Notes: generated from the letters alone by a model not told the origin. A DNA stretch of 64,000 nt from Clitopilus passeckerianus (GCA_944990035.1 CALYLX010000157.1:496001-560000); one strand, 5' to 3'; counted from the stretch's first letter, positions 25,654 to 38,822 are shown. A program made the numbers and translations.

Positions 25654-28358
25654 ATGGTCTCCTCACAGCCCATCGCTCTTCCCTCAGCGTCCAACCAGGA
25701 CTCAAACATGAACCACGACTTCATTATGGGATCGTATTCGGGCTCTGTGGGCAGCAATTTCAATCCTGCCTCATACACTCGTCACTTCTTGGGTTCACCT
25801 ATATCGTGGCGAGCTGGGTCTTTTGGGAGCAGATTTCCTCAAGGCTCACCTTCTGCTCAACTTTTCTCGTCTCTCGAGTAAGTCTTACTAATTGACCTTG
25901 AGAATATTATTTAATTGTCTGTAGCCAACCAAACACCTCGACAACTACAGGAGAGCTCATGAACGCTTTCAATGTCTTTGACCGAGAAGGCGAACTCTGT
26001 CGAGATTATACCTGCTGTGGTATTCATCTACAAGATCTTCATGCTCTGCTAGAACACTTCGAAGAAGTGCATGTTCTTGTGCTCGACCCCAACAATGTTG
26101 AGACTGCTCAGTTGCAAGTGCCCTTTAACCCTCAACCTGGCGAAGGGCTGCATCAGTCACAACATTCTCACATGCAGAACCAGCATCAGTCGTCGCACCA
26201 TCACCACCAACACCATCCGTCGTTCGATGCAGCAGATGACATGGAGCTAGAGCTAGATCTTGATAACTCCACCCACCCACCCCAAAATCAGTCGCTCTCA
26301 CCATCATCACACAGCTCACCATCGTCAGGTGCAGCGAACTCTCCCCAGCATTCTTACGACCTTTATCAACATGCCACGCCTTACCACAGCGCACAAGCAT
26401 CTCCGTATACTTCGCAACCGCCCTCACCAACCGCTAGCGGCGTATCCACCAATAGCCTGCAATCTCATCAAATGTCCAACCACATGGGCCAGTCTGGCAT
26501 TCCAGTTGGTGTTCACTTCCCACATGCAGGGCCAGGTGTACCCGCACCTACTCTCGCCAATCCCGAAGAGGCATTCAACTCCTACGCTCGCTTTGCAGCG
26601 GATTACTCCTCTCACATGCCTGGTGCTCAGCCGAATGCAAGCAACAGCGACGAGGCCATCTCCATTGTTACGGGTGGCAACGGCCTCGGAGATTATCCGG
26701 GCTTTGTCCAGGCCGGACGGCCGGGAATAGGGGCTAACATTGGGGACAACGCAACTTACAATCAGCAGCAGCGATCTCCTCAAGGGATAGCACCAGTTCT
26801 GCTTTTCGCTTCACAGTCTGATGGCGCTGGAACTTCGACGTCATCAGCATCGGCTAACGCAGATCCACGACAAGGGTCAGCAGCAACTAACTCTGGTGCT
26901 GCGAATGCGTCGGGCGCGCAAAAGCTCAAGCTCAAGGTGCGAGGCCCTACGGGGCTCACGACCAGTGCTTCCCAGCCGGCCACCCCTTCCACGTCTACTG
27001 CTGCCTCTACCTTGAATACGCCGCTTACATCTACCGCCGCATCAACTCCGGCCCACACGCCACCGCACACCCCTCTGCCGACTACTACCACTACTTCTCT
27101 GCTTCTCAGCAAACCCTTCAAGTGCCCAAAGCCAAATTGCAACAAGAGCTACAAGCAAGCGAATGGGTTGAAGTACCACATGACCCATGGCTCTTGCAAT
27201 TTCGCGCCTTCCAAGGATTTGGAGCATGTGAAGGATCTTCTGGAAATGAAGAGGCGAGAGAAGGAGGCCGCCGGGGGTGCCAACCTCACGAGGAGCAACT
27301 CGTTGGGTGCAAACCCATCCCAACCCGGCGAACCCGTGGTCCACCCTGCATACGGCGATCTTGGCGATATCACTGAGAGTGAGCTCAGGGAGGTCGAGCG
27401 GGAGGCTGAGAAGCGACTTCGACCCTTTGCATGTGGCATCGGCGACTGTCAGAGACGCTACAAGAATATGAATGGCTTGCGCTATCACTATCAGCACTCT
27501 GGCGACCATGGGGCTCTCGGCCTGGCCATGTTGGCTCAAGGCACCCATGAGTGTCTCGGCAATCACGCTAACAAGGAGAAGGAGAAGGAGCTGAACAAGA
27601 GCAAGTCGTCCTACGTCGGCGGTGGTCATCATATTAGCGACGAACGGGAAGGACGAAGGCGAGGTGGTGCCCCTCCTCTTGGTGCTGGTGTCCATCGTAC
27701 CACTTCGAGTTCGATGCTCAGAGGTGGAGGCAGCGCTAGTGTACCCGCCAGCAGGGCAGGCAGCGTCAGCCGCGTTGGCACACCTCTTCCTTCGCCTATC
27801 GGTCAGACCTTGAATACCCCATTCAGTCCCGGGTACCCTAGCCTCACGACCAACTTTAATGCCGTTAACGGACTCTCGAACAACAGCCCACCTCTCACTC
27901 CCCTCACCGCCGCCGTCCAGGACATGGGTCTGAGGTCTCAGCCGCATACACCCAGTGGTAGTCCCACTCGTGGCCAGCGTACGTCTCCTCCTCAGCAGGC
28001 TCAGCAAGTCCCGCAGCAGCAACAGATGGTGGCTCAGCAGCAGCTCAGCATACAGCAGCAGCAGCAGCTCGCCTATCAACAGCAGTTTCAGGAGCTGCAA
28101 CGCCGACAGTATCTTGCTCAGGCTCAGCAAGCGCAGAAGCAACAAGTCCAGTTCCTTCAGCAGCAGCAACAACAACAAGCCCAGCAGATGCAGCAGCAGC
28201 AGTACACCAGCTACGGGATGACGGACCAGGCTCAGCGGGAGTATATGGAGGCGCAGATGAGGATGATGCAGTCGGGTCAGCAGTTCGACCAGCAGCAGAC
28301 GGACAACGCCAATCATCAGCAACAGCAGCAATACAGCAACGACTTGATGATGGTTTAG
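25654..28358 (+). CDS. Sfp1-like C2H2 zinc-finger transcription factor with polyQ tail
   Basis: Two exons, 25654-25877 and 25925-28358, give 885 aa; starting at the ATG at 25708 instead would give 867 aa. The N-terminal third is Ser/Asn/His/Gln-rich, with a conserved block NAFNVFDREGELCRDYTCCG and HLQDLHALLEHFEEVH near residue 87-125. Two well separated C2H2 fingers follow: KPFKCPKPNCNKSYKQANGL with KYHMTHGSC at about 470, and RPFACGIGDCQRRYKNMNGL with RYHYQH at about 575. This widely spaced pair, with an N-terminal zinc-finger-like Cys/His block, is the split-finger layout of Sfp1-type regulators, which tune ribosome biogenesis and cell growth to nutrients in yeast. The last ~115 residues are Gln-rich with uninterrupted Q runs, suggesting activation or phase-separating behaviour. 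The long reverse-strand frame opposite the Q runs (27042-28379) is only their Leu-rich antisense. Confidence 0.88.
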
Positions 28359-31300
28359 AGACCTATCCAGGTCTTCCACGTCGACGAGATCGCAAAAGTA
28401 CCGTTCATAACGCCTAATACAACCACTTCGCTATCTTATCGCCTCGGACGACGTCTCTTAATCCCTTCCATTTGCCAATCAAGGCATAGCCATATGCGAC
28501 GGCGCACGACACCTCGCTCAAAAGTAATAATCAACCATCCAAGAAGTTAAAAAGACGCCTCTTCGCATCAAGCTAGCCTTGTGGCGAATGTATTACTTCC
28601 CGTTCTCGTTCATCTGTAATTGTTTGACATTCACGTTCATCGCGGTTTTCCCTCCTACCTCGTTTTCTTTCTGCTATGCCTTAATACCGACGCCCTTGAT
28701 ATTCGCGCGTCGTCTCTCGTAGATTCTGCCAATTGTAGATAATCGACAACATGCTTTTCGACTCTCATATGCGATTTATCTCATTATACGATATTAACTC
28801 TTTAAATTCTCTACATTGACTTACTACCTTACTAAACTCCAAACGAATTATTGGGCTTTGTTTTCTGTACTTCGTATGCATATCAATCTATCTGTACTTC
28901 AAAATAGCAAAAGAACAAATGGATTTTTCTACATTCTTCGCGATGTGAAAGTTCAGTAGCCAACCTAGACTGTTCTCGAATAAGCGAGGGCTCGGGAGCG
29001 AGCTCTTCAAGCGAGGACGGATCTGAACTGAATCGATAACCCTCTGCCCTCCAGCTTGCGCTTGCCGACGGACCAGTTCGTATGTGTAAGCTGAAGCCTG
29101 GATGCGCCTTCAACTATCCGCCATCCGTCTTGAGCCTACTACCCACATACCTTCGCCCTCGTAAGTCGCTTGGCTGTTTCATTCTCTACCCCTCGCCGAG
29201 ATTCTCGTACTTTCTACACTTACTACACCCGCATGCACGGGAAGAGGGTTCCATTTCCCGAGGAGATCGGCGCAAGGTACATTGCGTTAATCAAGCAACA
29301 CTCGAACTAAAAAGCCAGGAAACCTTGTGCTGCAGACTGATCGGGTGGATCCGGCAGAAATTGCCGGATGATATTGCCGACGAAGGCACAAATAATCAAG
29401 TACAAACAAAGGCTGTGAGTGGCTGTTTCCGCACGCCGAGGCAACGTCGATCTTGGGCAAATCTTGAATGCATTCAATTTTTGGGTGTCTTGGTATCTTC
29501 GACGCCTCCAAGGTGGCTGCTGGCCCCGCATACACGCTTGGGTGGGTACCATCACATATCTTGGGGTAATTCGTCTGACAGCCTGCAGGTATGTTCGCCC
29601 CTGCTTGAAGTACCCACTCCCCGCCGAAAATGTGCCGAGGATGTGAATGACTGGGAGTAGCTTACTACACATACGATTTAATGAACCTTGCGGAAGCTGA
29701 CCCATTTCTCGTCAACGCGGGTGATATTTCAATCGTCAATCTACAGGACCTGTTGCCTTCAGACCTCTAAAGGGAAGCAACTGGACTGTCTGGACATGAT
29801 GGCTTGCCAACGCCGGCGAACCTGGGAATGCTAAATTCTACGGCGAATCTATGAGGATGATCAGAGCCCGAATGAAGAGCTAAACCGTTATTTGGAACCA
29901 TCTCTCAGAATCATTCGCTGGAGTCATTTCTCTGGACAGTCCACAGCCGTCTTGTGCATATTGCTGAGTAAACTCACCGAGGATGCCTTGGCAAGAAAGC
30001 TCATCGCTTGAGTCTGAAACCGGCTAGGTACTTCCAAGCAACTGCGACAAATCTTACATGAATATCAAGAATTCATTCAACCCCTCCTGTTCTCCTCGGG
30101 TCATCCGGAAAATCTGAATAAGCTGCAACCACAGAGTCCAGAAAGCTACGTACTGGGGTTCGAATGATTTTGTTTCACTTGCATTCGGTTTTATCGCCAT
30201 GCGCCACCGAGGCTGAAGGTTTTTGGCCACCTCGAAGAGCCGTATGTGACCGTGCAGCAAGGACGAACGTATAGAAAGCCTCCTTTTGTATTGCAGGATT
30301 ATGCAGCAGTAGCTGCTTACAATAACGTCGAGGGCGCTTCCCGATCTTAATGAGAGCAATCTGTAACGTTCCTGCTCTTAGTATCTCTTGGTTTGTCAAA
30401 CCTCTACATGGCCCTGCGGTTTGCGAGGAGCAGGATACAGGGATGGGTAAGTTACACACTGGGAGCTTGCATATTGCCTTGAGTCTCAAGTTCGCAATCA
30501 TGGTGACCTGGCTTACAGACTGATCGTCTCTGCGTGTTTGGGTTACTTCGTGGCACTCTAGGCCACTGGTCATTGCCGTAAGGTCAATATCTCGTCAGAT
30601 CCTACTTTCCCGTAATCTCACAACAGCGGGAATCGTTGTCTTCTTTCCAACTCGCTTCCATTCTGATTCTAGGGCCAGCGCACCAGTTCTTCCGCTTGCG
30701 GAGGAGATTCTGCTGTTGGGACGTTGCTAACAGATATTTGGATTCTTTGGCTCCATGCTTTGGGGTGATTCCAATCCTCGACCCTGTAGGCACCGTCGCG
30801 GACAATCCAGTTCGCACAGTTACTTCTGTATAAACTCAATTCCACTATTAACGAATGGCCCACAAAGGAGATGCCACGAGGCCGAATTGTCGCCCGATTC
30901 TCCACGATCCCCTTGATACGAGTAGTGCCCTACTATATAATGTGGCAGTTCCTTGTCGACCTATAGTATTTGGCTTCCTAATCTTGACGAAGGAAGCCAC
31001 ATGACCTTCGCAAACGGCCTCTTTGGTATGGCCAACAATGATCTTGTCACTGATTGTACCCGTGGCTTAGCTCCAACCAGGTACTGCGATCTATCCTTAG
31101 GCTTCGACACCTACCTGATTCTGGGTCTTTTCGGATCCATCGAGAGATCGAGGGACTTCGGCCGGTCGAAGCTACATCCTCATGTTGATCGACCCAGCTT
31201 CGTCGAGCTTCGATGTCGAAAATGTTCACAGCCTCCCTTGGCTCGTTCTGATATGAAACTCGCATGTTCTATTGAACTAGCCCAGCTCACTCATGATCCA

Positions 31301-32751
31301 GTTCCTGTTTAGACAGGACCCGTCTTCTCACTGATCGGTCAGTTCGACCGCACCGAAACTGATAGATGCATGGGACAGAAGACTTTCGGCGGCGAAGGCT
31401 GTTATTGAGTTGGGACCTTAAATTTATAGATCTGCTGTTGTATGTAGGCTCTTAAGTGACGTACACGGATTAGCGGTTATTTGGGTTTCTAGTCAGAACA
31501 TAGTCCACCGCGTGGTCAACGTCGATTTCCTCTATGTCCTTTGACAAGAATTCGTGGGTTTAAGAACTATAAACAATACCAAGGAAGTCGACATTAGGAT
31601 TCTATTTGTGGATAATCTGTTGGGTGTCCGGATCTGGGGTGTGTATGCTTGCATTGTCACGGAAAACCGAATGCATAGGCCAGTGGCGGGTTGGTGGCGG
31701 GCAGGTGGGTATGTTTGTGATCGATGGATGGATAGTGCCATATACGAGCCACGGGAAGGCTTTCTATCCCGAGAACCAGTAATCGTACGGCTACACCCAT
31801 GAAGAAAGCGCTAGTCGTGACGCATAAGATGCTAGGCACGGATTGTTGTGAATGTGAAGCGGTATTGGGCACATGAACGCAACCCTTGGGGAAAGAGAAG
31901 TAAGAACTGGGAATAAGACAAAAAAAGTGCACAACTGCGTTATAAATATTGTTAAAAAGCTCGGAATCCTTGCTCGACCTCCAACAACCCATTAACAGAA
32001 TTCCAAGAGAATTCTTATTCAAGATGTCGGTCCTCATACTGGATTAGCGCCTAGGAAAGAAAACGGCGAGACATTGACGTTGAGCAGTAAAGACCGTGTC
32101 GATCTGTCATACCGAACTTTATCTACAAACACACCAATCCACCCACGCTGGTTCTCCCCCAAATCCGAGTCGGTGAATCTTCGTATCATAAGAGCAGTCT
32201 CTCACAGCAGAAATCATTTCCGTCACGGACGCGATTCCAAGAAGGCAGTTAGAGTGCCATGTGTAGCAGCATGTAACTTTATTGGCAACCTGAGAGTGGC
32301 TCATGAGAAGGGACTATCAGAGCAGTGGTAGACTTGGTGGAAGATTATTGATACTAAGTGTTCGAATTTGGATTGGACTGGGAGAACTTGGTTGATCCAA
32401 TCATATCAGGGACATATGAACGAAGAAACGTCTTTCAACAAACTTGTGAACATATTTCGAACGAGGACCTCTCCTATCACTAGAGTCATCTAAGTTGCCA
32501 TTACAAGCCTGAAGCAAAGTTGACCTCGACGACCGACTCGTGCGGCACCTTCCTAATGAGGCGAATGCGTCGGGCCGGATCTACCGTGGCCCTTAGTCAC
32601 TTTTCGCGGCAACTCGGTTCAGCAATCTGTCCAACTGAACTCGAAGTCCGAGCCTCCAAGCTCTTGTTCTCCATCCACCAGGTTATCTGGAGTTTTCTAG
32701 CTTCAAGTTCTACACTCGCCCCGACTATATGCACTTTTTCAAGACCTAGTC
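28359..32751. other. Gene-poor 4.4 kb, 3' of the Sfp1-like gene
   Basis: The first ~500 bp look like a long AT-rich 3' untranslated region (28600-28860 has many TTTA/AATT runs). After that I find only unsupported frames. A minus-strand stretch at 29287-29590 stays open for nearly 100 codons with several Cys and Pro residues, and could be an exon or relic of a secreted protein, but I cannot extend it. Nothing recognisable from 30 to 32.7 kb except the promoter of the transporter gene. Confidence 0.4.
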
Positions 32752-34495
32752 ATGTCCATCAACGTCAAGACCTCCGAATCATACGATACGTTTCCTTCTG
32801 GAGGATCAATCGAGCCAAGCTCTACAGCCCAAGGTCAAATCTCTGCGGGTAGCAGAACCCCACTTCTAAAAGGACAAGGAGCGCCTATCCAACGGACCGG
32901 AGATGTACACAAAGAGAAGTCATTCGTGCAGAAGAATGTCGGGCTTTTCATGATTATGGGATCTGGCGTTTTCTCCTGCCTAATGAACTTGGTGGTGAAG
33001 AAGTTAAACGACATTGACCCACCGGTGCCAACTTTCGAGGTGAGATCCAGATTATATCTTTGTGTCCCATTACCTGACATGCACCTTGAAGTTGATCGTT
33101 GTCCGAATGGTGAGCGAAGCAACATAATTAGCAGGGCTACAACCTCATGCCAAGTATTCAGGGAATCACATATTTCTTCTCTATGATCTATATGTGAGTC
33201 TCCGAGGTGCATACATGCTGCAGGTCTGATTCTGAGCACTTCAGGTTATGGACTGGGATTCCGGATCCATGGTTTGGACCAAAAGGCATTCGCTTTCTTC
33301 TATGGTTCCGTGGAGTATCTGGGTACGCACAATTCCACTACTGCCCTAGCTACTGTGCTGACATTTCTCTCAGATTCTTCGGCCTATTTGGGATCTACTA
33401 TTCTCTGCGTTACTTGTCACTGTCAGATTCAACTGTCTTGACATTCTTGACCCCATTGGTCACGGCTATCGCGGGAGCACTTTTCCTCGGAGAGGCCTAT
33501 GAGAGGAAACAGTTCTTTGCAAGCAGTAGGCTCCCTTTTTCACAAACGTTTAGGGCTTGTTTGAACTTTTTGCTAGTTGTCAGTTTCTGCGGGGTCATCT
33601 TGATCGCTCGACCGACTTTCCTATTCGGCAGCCCGAGCACCTCGAAAGGCTTCATGACAATCTTTGAATCAGAAAGAGGAACGCCAGAGGAGCGCCTGCT
33701 TGCTGTAGGGTAAGTGGAATTCTATCAAGAAACCATTGAATCGTTGACGGAAAACCTACCCCACATAGAGCTGCTCTAGTCGGCGTCTTCGGCGCATCTG
33801 GTGCATGTAAGTAGGCCCCGTAGGGTTCCCTATCGGCGCTTCTCACTGCAATCTTATAGATACAACCATCCGAGCGATTGGAAAGCGTGCGCATGCAATG
33901 CATTCCATGGTCTCCTTCTCTGCTCAATGTATGGTTGTCGGCAGCTTCTTGTAAGTAGTGCCCACGCATCTTGCCAATCGACCTCATCACGCATGTATTC
34001 ATTCTTTCAGGATGTATATAAATGGGATCTCAGTCGTTATCCCTACTGACCCCAAATGGGCGTTTATGCTCTTGATGATCGGTTTCTTTGGCTTCTGGAA
34101 CCAGACTCTGTTAACCCTGGGATTCCAACGCGAAACAGCTGGACGCGGAACCCTTGCCATCTACCTCCAGGTCAGAAGTCCCAGCCCTGTCCCAGCTTAC
34201 CTGCTTCTGACCTTTTCAATAGATTGTTTATGCCACAACCCTAGAATTCGTCTTCTATCATACATGGCCTTCCCTTTTGTCGTTCTGTGGTGCCTTGATC
34301 ATCATCTCTTCCGCACTTTACGTTGTAGTGAGTCACAGGTCCGCTTTATTTCCGAACGTGTTCTCAAGTTCCGTTTAGCTGAACAAAACGGCGGCACCGC
34401 GTACGAATGTAGGGAGGGCGAAGAGTGTTGATAGCAACGCCGAGCAAGGGCTTCGTTCAAGTGAGGGCAGGACTACGGATGCAAGTGCTCGCTGA
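32752..34495 (+). CDS. EamA/DMT-superfamily transporter, tandem copy 1
   Basis: Eleven exons: 32752-33039, 33092-33109, 33162-33193, 33245-33322, 33374-33525, 33577-33709, 33769-33806, 33860-33950, 34011-34170, 34223-34327 and 34379-34495. The product is 403 aa. A hydrophilic N-terminus of about 65 residues is followed by ten membrane helices in two repeats of five. Family marks include LSLSDSTVLTFLTPLVTAI with GALFLGE at the end of the first repeat, GVILIARPTFLFG, and FQRETAGRGTLAIYLQIVYA in the second. These match fungal drug/metabolite-transporter proteins of the EamA (formerly DUF6) type, relatives of the SLC35 group. The transported compound is unknown. Exon 2 is 18 nt and encodes only LIVVRM. 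The downstream neighbour at 34924 is a paralogue with the same exon pattern. Confidence 0.9.
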
Positions 34496-34923
34496 AGAGC
34501 TGGTTGCTATCAGGAGAGACGGGTGAACTTGGGGAGGAGTGAACTCTCGTTCACTCGGTATTTCTCACTTGCTTGGCTTGCTGGTCCTCTTTCTCCCGCT
34601 GACCACGCTTTCTGCTCATAGATCTATTAAAATAGAAGCTTCTCTGTATCATCATAGTGACAGAAATAAAAGATGGCGTCCAACCCTAAAGATCGCGGTA
34701 TCTCCGGGCCGGTGATAACCGTACCTGCCGTCACTCGGCACAGCTCAAGTTTATCGTTTGCCTTACTCCTTGCTTACTCCTCCTCTTTTTCTTTCTACCG
34801 GAAACCGCCCCTGGCCGTTGGTACTTCCTTTCCAACCATTGCCATTGGCGAGTTACGCCCCATATCCTCGAAATTCCACCTTTGCTTCTAAACATTCCCT
34901 GTTTGAGGGCGGAATAACAACTG
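34496..34923. other. Intergenic between tandem transporters
   Basis: About 430 bp holding the end of copy 1 and the promoter of copy 2. Pyrimidine-rich at 34760-34800 just upstream of the second start, as in many fungal promoters. No gene recognised. Confidence 0.4.
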
Positions 34924-36747
34924 ATGCCCTCTCGAAATGCCTATTCAGCTCTAACCCCTGAGGTGGAATTCACCAGGTTCACTTCGAGCCACAACGAGGG
35001 CGAAGCTCCACTCAACAATTTATACCAGGAAAATAATCAAGAAAGTCGCGCATCGAGCCTCGGGGAGCTCAGATGCCTTTATGGTGTCCAGAGCTTCGTT
35101 CAAAGCAATGGTGGCTTGCTGCTGGTCACAGCCTCGCAAGCTTTCTTCTCCCTGATGAATTTGACTGTGAAGAAGCTGAATGACATCGATCCACCTGTTC
35201 CGACGTTAGAGGTATGCATGGCTATCCCCGCTTGCCGGTACCTCTACTAACGAGCACAGCTAATCTTCGTTCGCATGGTATGGGCTATCCTGTCTATTCA
35301 TCCGACTTTCGCTCAGGATTTGGGTACATATCTAGGCTATCACATACATCTGCTCTATGGCATACATGTGAGCCTCTGTTTCTTTATCCTGATCTAACTA
35401 CCACTTACCCTCGCCAAGGCTATACGCTGGAATTCCCGATCCGATGCTTGGACCAAAAGGTGTGAGGCTTTGGTTGTGGTTTAGAGGATTCTCTGGGTGA
35501 GTTGATTCAACCGTGTTTTTCCCAGACACCCTTATATAGGATGCTAGATTCTTTGGCTTATTTGGAATATACCACGCCCTCCAATATCTCTCACTTTCAG
35601 ACGCAACCGTCCTCACCTTCTTAGCCCCTCTATGCACTGGAATAGCGGGGGCAATCTTCTTGGGAGAAACATTCACAAAAAAGCAAATGCTGGCTAGCAG
35701 TATGTGCATGCAATTCGGTTACATCTCATGGTCCTCACTCTTCGTAGTGTTCAGTCTGGTTGGAGTCATCCTGATCGCAAGACCTACTTTCCTCTTCGGG
35801 GATCCTACGTCTACGTCGAGCACTGAAAAGGGTACACCACATCAACGCCTTGTTGCCGTAGGGTAAGCTGAGGTTGCCTTACCCTCCGGCCTGGACTTAT
35901 ACGACGCCTCTAGCGTTTCAATGCTTGGAGTACTGGGGGCAACTGGAGCATGTGCGTATTTGCGGCCTTAATAACAATAATAATTTTGTTTCATGGCCAA
36001 TTCTTCAGATATTGCAATTCGGGCAGCCGGTTCGCGATCACATCCACTCCATTCTTTGACTTCGTTCTCTGCGCAATGCGTGGTGGTCGCACTTGTTGGG
36101 TTCGTCGGTGATCAACCCTTTTCTCGCTGCCTTTACTGATATTCCCTCTAGAATGACTGTACAGAAAACGCCGGTCGTCATCCCAAAAGATCTGGTCTGG
36201 TTCATCAATCTCATACTCATTGGAGTCTTCGGCTTCCTAGCTCAGCTCCTCCTCACTATGGGATTGCAGAGAGAAACAGCCGGTAGGGGAACGTTGGCCA
36301 TCTATACTCTAGTAAGTCCTAGTAATTTAAATCTTGGCACACGCTTAACCCTTCTTGTCATAGGTTGTATTCTCTGTGATTCTAGAGCTCGTTTTCTACC
36401 ACACGTTGCCGTCGTTCCTATCCATCTGTGGGACAGTCGTCATTCTTTCGGCCGCAATCTACGTAGCGGTAAGCCACGTTCGAACAAGCTTGCCTATATT
36501 TACTTTCTGACATTTCTTGTGCTTTTTCGTATCGTGCTAGATCAATAAAGAACCTACAGAGAAAAAATCAGAGCGGGTGAAGCTTGAAGACGTTCACGAA
36601 TCTGACGCGGAAGAAGGCCTACTGCAACGTGCTGATGATAATCTTAGACTTCCACAGATATACACTGAAGAAGCTTCATCTCTGAATCCTGTCACACCGC
36701 AATCAACACGCTTTGAGACGGGTTTAAACGAGAAGGTAGAAGATTAG
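34924..36747 (+). CDS. EamA/DMT-superfamily transporter, tandem copy 2
   Basis: Eleven exons: 34924-35211, 35260-35277, 35336-35367, 35419-35496, 35548-35699, 35748-35862, 35914-35951, 36009-36099, 36152-36311, 36364-36468 and 36541-36747. The product is 427 aa with ten membrane helices. Nine of the eleven exon lengths equal those of the gene at 32752; only exon 6 (115 against 133 nt) and the last exon (207 against 117 nt) differ. The core stays alike (LSLSDATVLTFLAPLCTGIA, GVILIARPTFLFG, LQRETAGRGTLAIYTL), while the N-terminus and the longer charged C-terminal tail diverge. It is a clear tandem duplicate that has had time to diverge in its tails and introns. Substrate unknown. Confidence 0.9.
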
Positions 36748-36890
36748 ATCTCGGTTTAGGGGACTTCACTTTATAGAAAACGCATTGTCTGTGTTTGATG
36801 GATGCACTCAATCAATCAAACACTGTGGCTCCGTAATATTGGTACAGATAGAAAATACATGTCAGGTAATCTATGCGAAATCGAACAGGG

Positions 36891-38470
36891 TTAATATGCA
36901 AAGTTCCACTTGAAGTACTTCATCGGGGTTGTGCTCGGGTTGCCTGTCACAGGTTCGCCCTTTGACACCAACTGCAGATAAGGTTTGACTCCTTTCTTCC
37001 ATGGAACCAGCTTCCCTGTCGGGGGTGCTTCCGGATATATGATATTACCGTATGGTTCTGTCCCGCCATACGAGTCCTTCAGGTTCCCATACCCAACCAC
37101 GCCAGACGTAACAGCCATGACCAACATCCAGCACACAATGACGACGGCGCAGAACACGAGCGGGACGAACCCGAATGCGTATGCAGGCTTGTAGCACGTC
37201 GCTACCTTCCCACCAGTACTGGTGACAAGAACGGATGAGGCGCTCCTAGCCGCGTAGCCGTTGTATCCTACGCTGGCGAGAACAAAAGAACCTGCTACTT
37301 CTCCAAGCCATCTTGTGATTGTGGTGGGGCCAAAACTCGCTGGAGCGAACCCACGATCTGGGACAGGAAGTGCACTGTAATCGGTTTGAACGAAGACCTG
37401 ATTCCCGGTTGGGATGGTGTTGCCTATCCCTTGGAAAGTAGACACGCTACTCCCAGCGCCAGGAATAGCTGGCACAATTTGGTAATTAGAGGGGGCGATA
37501 TAATGAGTGGTTGGGCCAACGGGATTATCGCTCATGGTGAATCGCTGGTAAGGGTCGAAGTTACTCATCCGGTAGTATTGACGTAGACTTGTCCCTTGTA
37601 TCAAAGGTCGGCCTTGGTGTAATGAAGGTCACTTGGTAAACGCGTGAAGTTGACACCCACTTCGTGGTCCTGGTTGACAGCAACGTCGGCGGAAACCATG
37701 TTAATCTGTGTAGCCGCGCACAATCCATATAACTAAATCCTGTCCCTTGTGGTATTGGCGCCAGGAGGCGTAGGGAGCAGGAAATATTGAATCCTCAAAG
37801 CGAGGCTAAAGGCCGCGGTGATGCTGTTGCTGTAACGCTCTTGTTCGCCGCTTCGTCAGAGCCTATTGAAGCCGGGACGTCATGGAAGGATGGCCTCGGG
37901 GTTGGGCAGGCGTAGAGCCCGAGGAATCCGATATCACTCAGGGCGATGAAAGCAGCGTAGGATACGAAAAGAAGGAGGATGAGAAGGAGGTTGGTCTGGG
38001 GTGCTGGATCTGAATGGTTACGCCTGAAGCGATTGAATATCCACTTGAGTGTTGTAAGTGTTGCAGTGGATTTGCCGACTGCTCTATTGATCACATCGTG
38101 CGTGTCGATTGGTGCAACTCTAGGTGCGTTGCCCAGTATGAGAAGGCCGATGATTGCTAAATTACCATAGCCAAGGATTGGATGGCGACACGAAGGATAA
38201 AAGTGATTTGGCCCACCGTTATGGAGGTGGAAAGAATCATCTTCAAGCCCAGCGGGTGGGAGGATGGTGTCCAAGACGCTTGCGCTGTCTAAGGGTTGGT
38301 AGTTGGGCTTTTTAGTTGTTCGCAGGTTGTTCGCAAATCTGCATGGAAGGTTGACAGCCAAACGTCCCTGAACGATGGCTGACACTTGATTCCATGTCCA
38401 CGCTTTTTGTGGGACGCCTTGGATGCCTTTACGAGACAATAGTTAATAGCGGTAGGAACGAGTACTCCAT
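36891..38470 (-). CDS. Fungal membrane protein, gene model incomplete
   Basis: Two solid parts on the minus strand: an N-terminal part within 37795-38439 and a C-terminal part 36891-37604 ending at a stop. The N-part has WTWNQVSAIVQGRLAVNLPC, then two membrane helices (LGYGNLAIIGLLILG and QTNLLLILLLFVSYAAFIAL), like an anchor followed by an exoplasmic domain. The C-part has YYRMSNFDPYQRFTMSDNP, a Gly/Pro-rich region, and a membrane helix FGFVPLVFCAVVIVCWMLVM before a cytosolic tail. A piece reading NMVSADVAVNQDHEVG (around 37640-37702) joins in frame to the C-part by a 44-nt intron. Between 37,700 and 37,850 the frame changes without splice sites I trust, and the true start is unclear (ATG at 38470 starts MEYSFLPLL but does not splice cleanly). 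It may be one gene with missed introns, two genes, or a damaged copy. Function unknown. Confidence 0.5.
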
Positions 38471-38822
38471 AATGCCCAGAGCCTGTATCAGGGCCTTCTT
38501 CGTTCTTGGTAGCAGCTGGCAGCTATTTCTGGTATGTGAAGTGTTCGTCGACCTCCTCCGAACTTTCGATGCGATCGAACAGGAGATTTATTCAATGTGA
38601 TGGACATGTGTATCAGCGCGTGAGAGTCTTGGCACGGACGGCAATCTAGTGGGTAGATCACTGCCGTTTTCAGAGAACTTGCGCAAGTCATGGAAGAATG
38701 GTTTTATTGGATCCTCCCCGAGGTTGGCAACTTGGGCGGGGTAAACCAACGTCATGCAAGGTAGGGCGAGACGAGACTTGTGCTTTAGTCGCTCGTAGGG
38801 TAACTGAATGGGTTTCATTGGG
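38471..38822. other. Intergenic
   Basis: About 350 bp between the incomplete membrane-protein gene and the stop of the next minus-strand gene. Nothing supported. Confidence 0.35.

Noticed and set aside
27042..28379. 445-codon minus-strand open frame rich in Leu
   Set aside because: It is the antisense of the CAG/CAA repeats of the Sfp1-like gene.
29082..29660. 192-codon plus-strand open frame
   Set aside because: No recognisable motif, and the opposite strand is equally open. Not enough to call a gene.
30148..30158. GGGTTCGAATG, resembling a tRNA T-loop
   Set aside because: Same reason: no cloverleaf can be built from the flanks.
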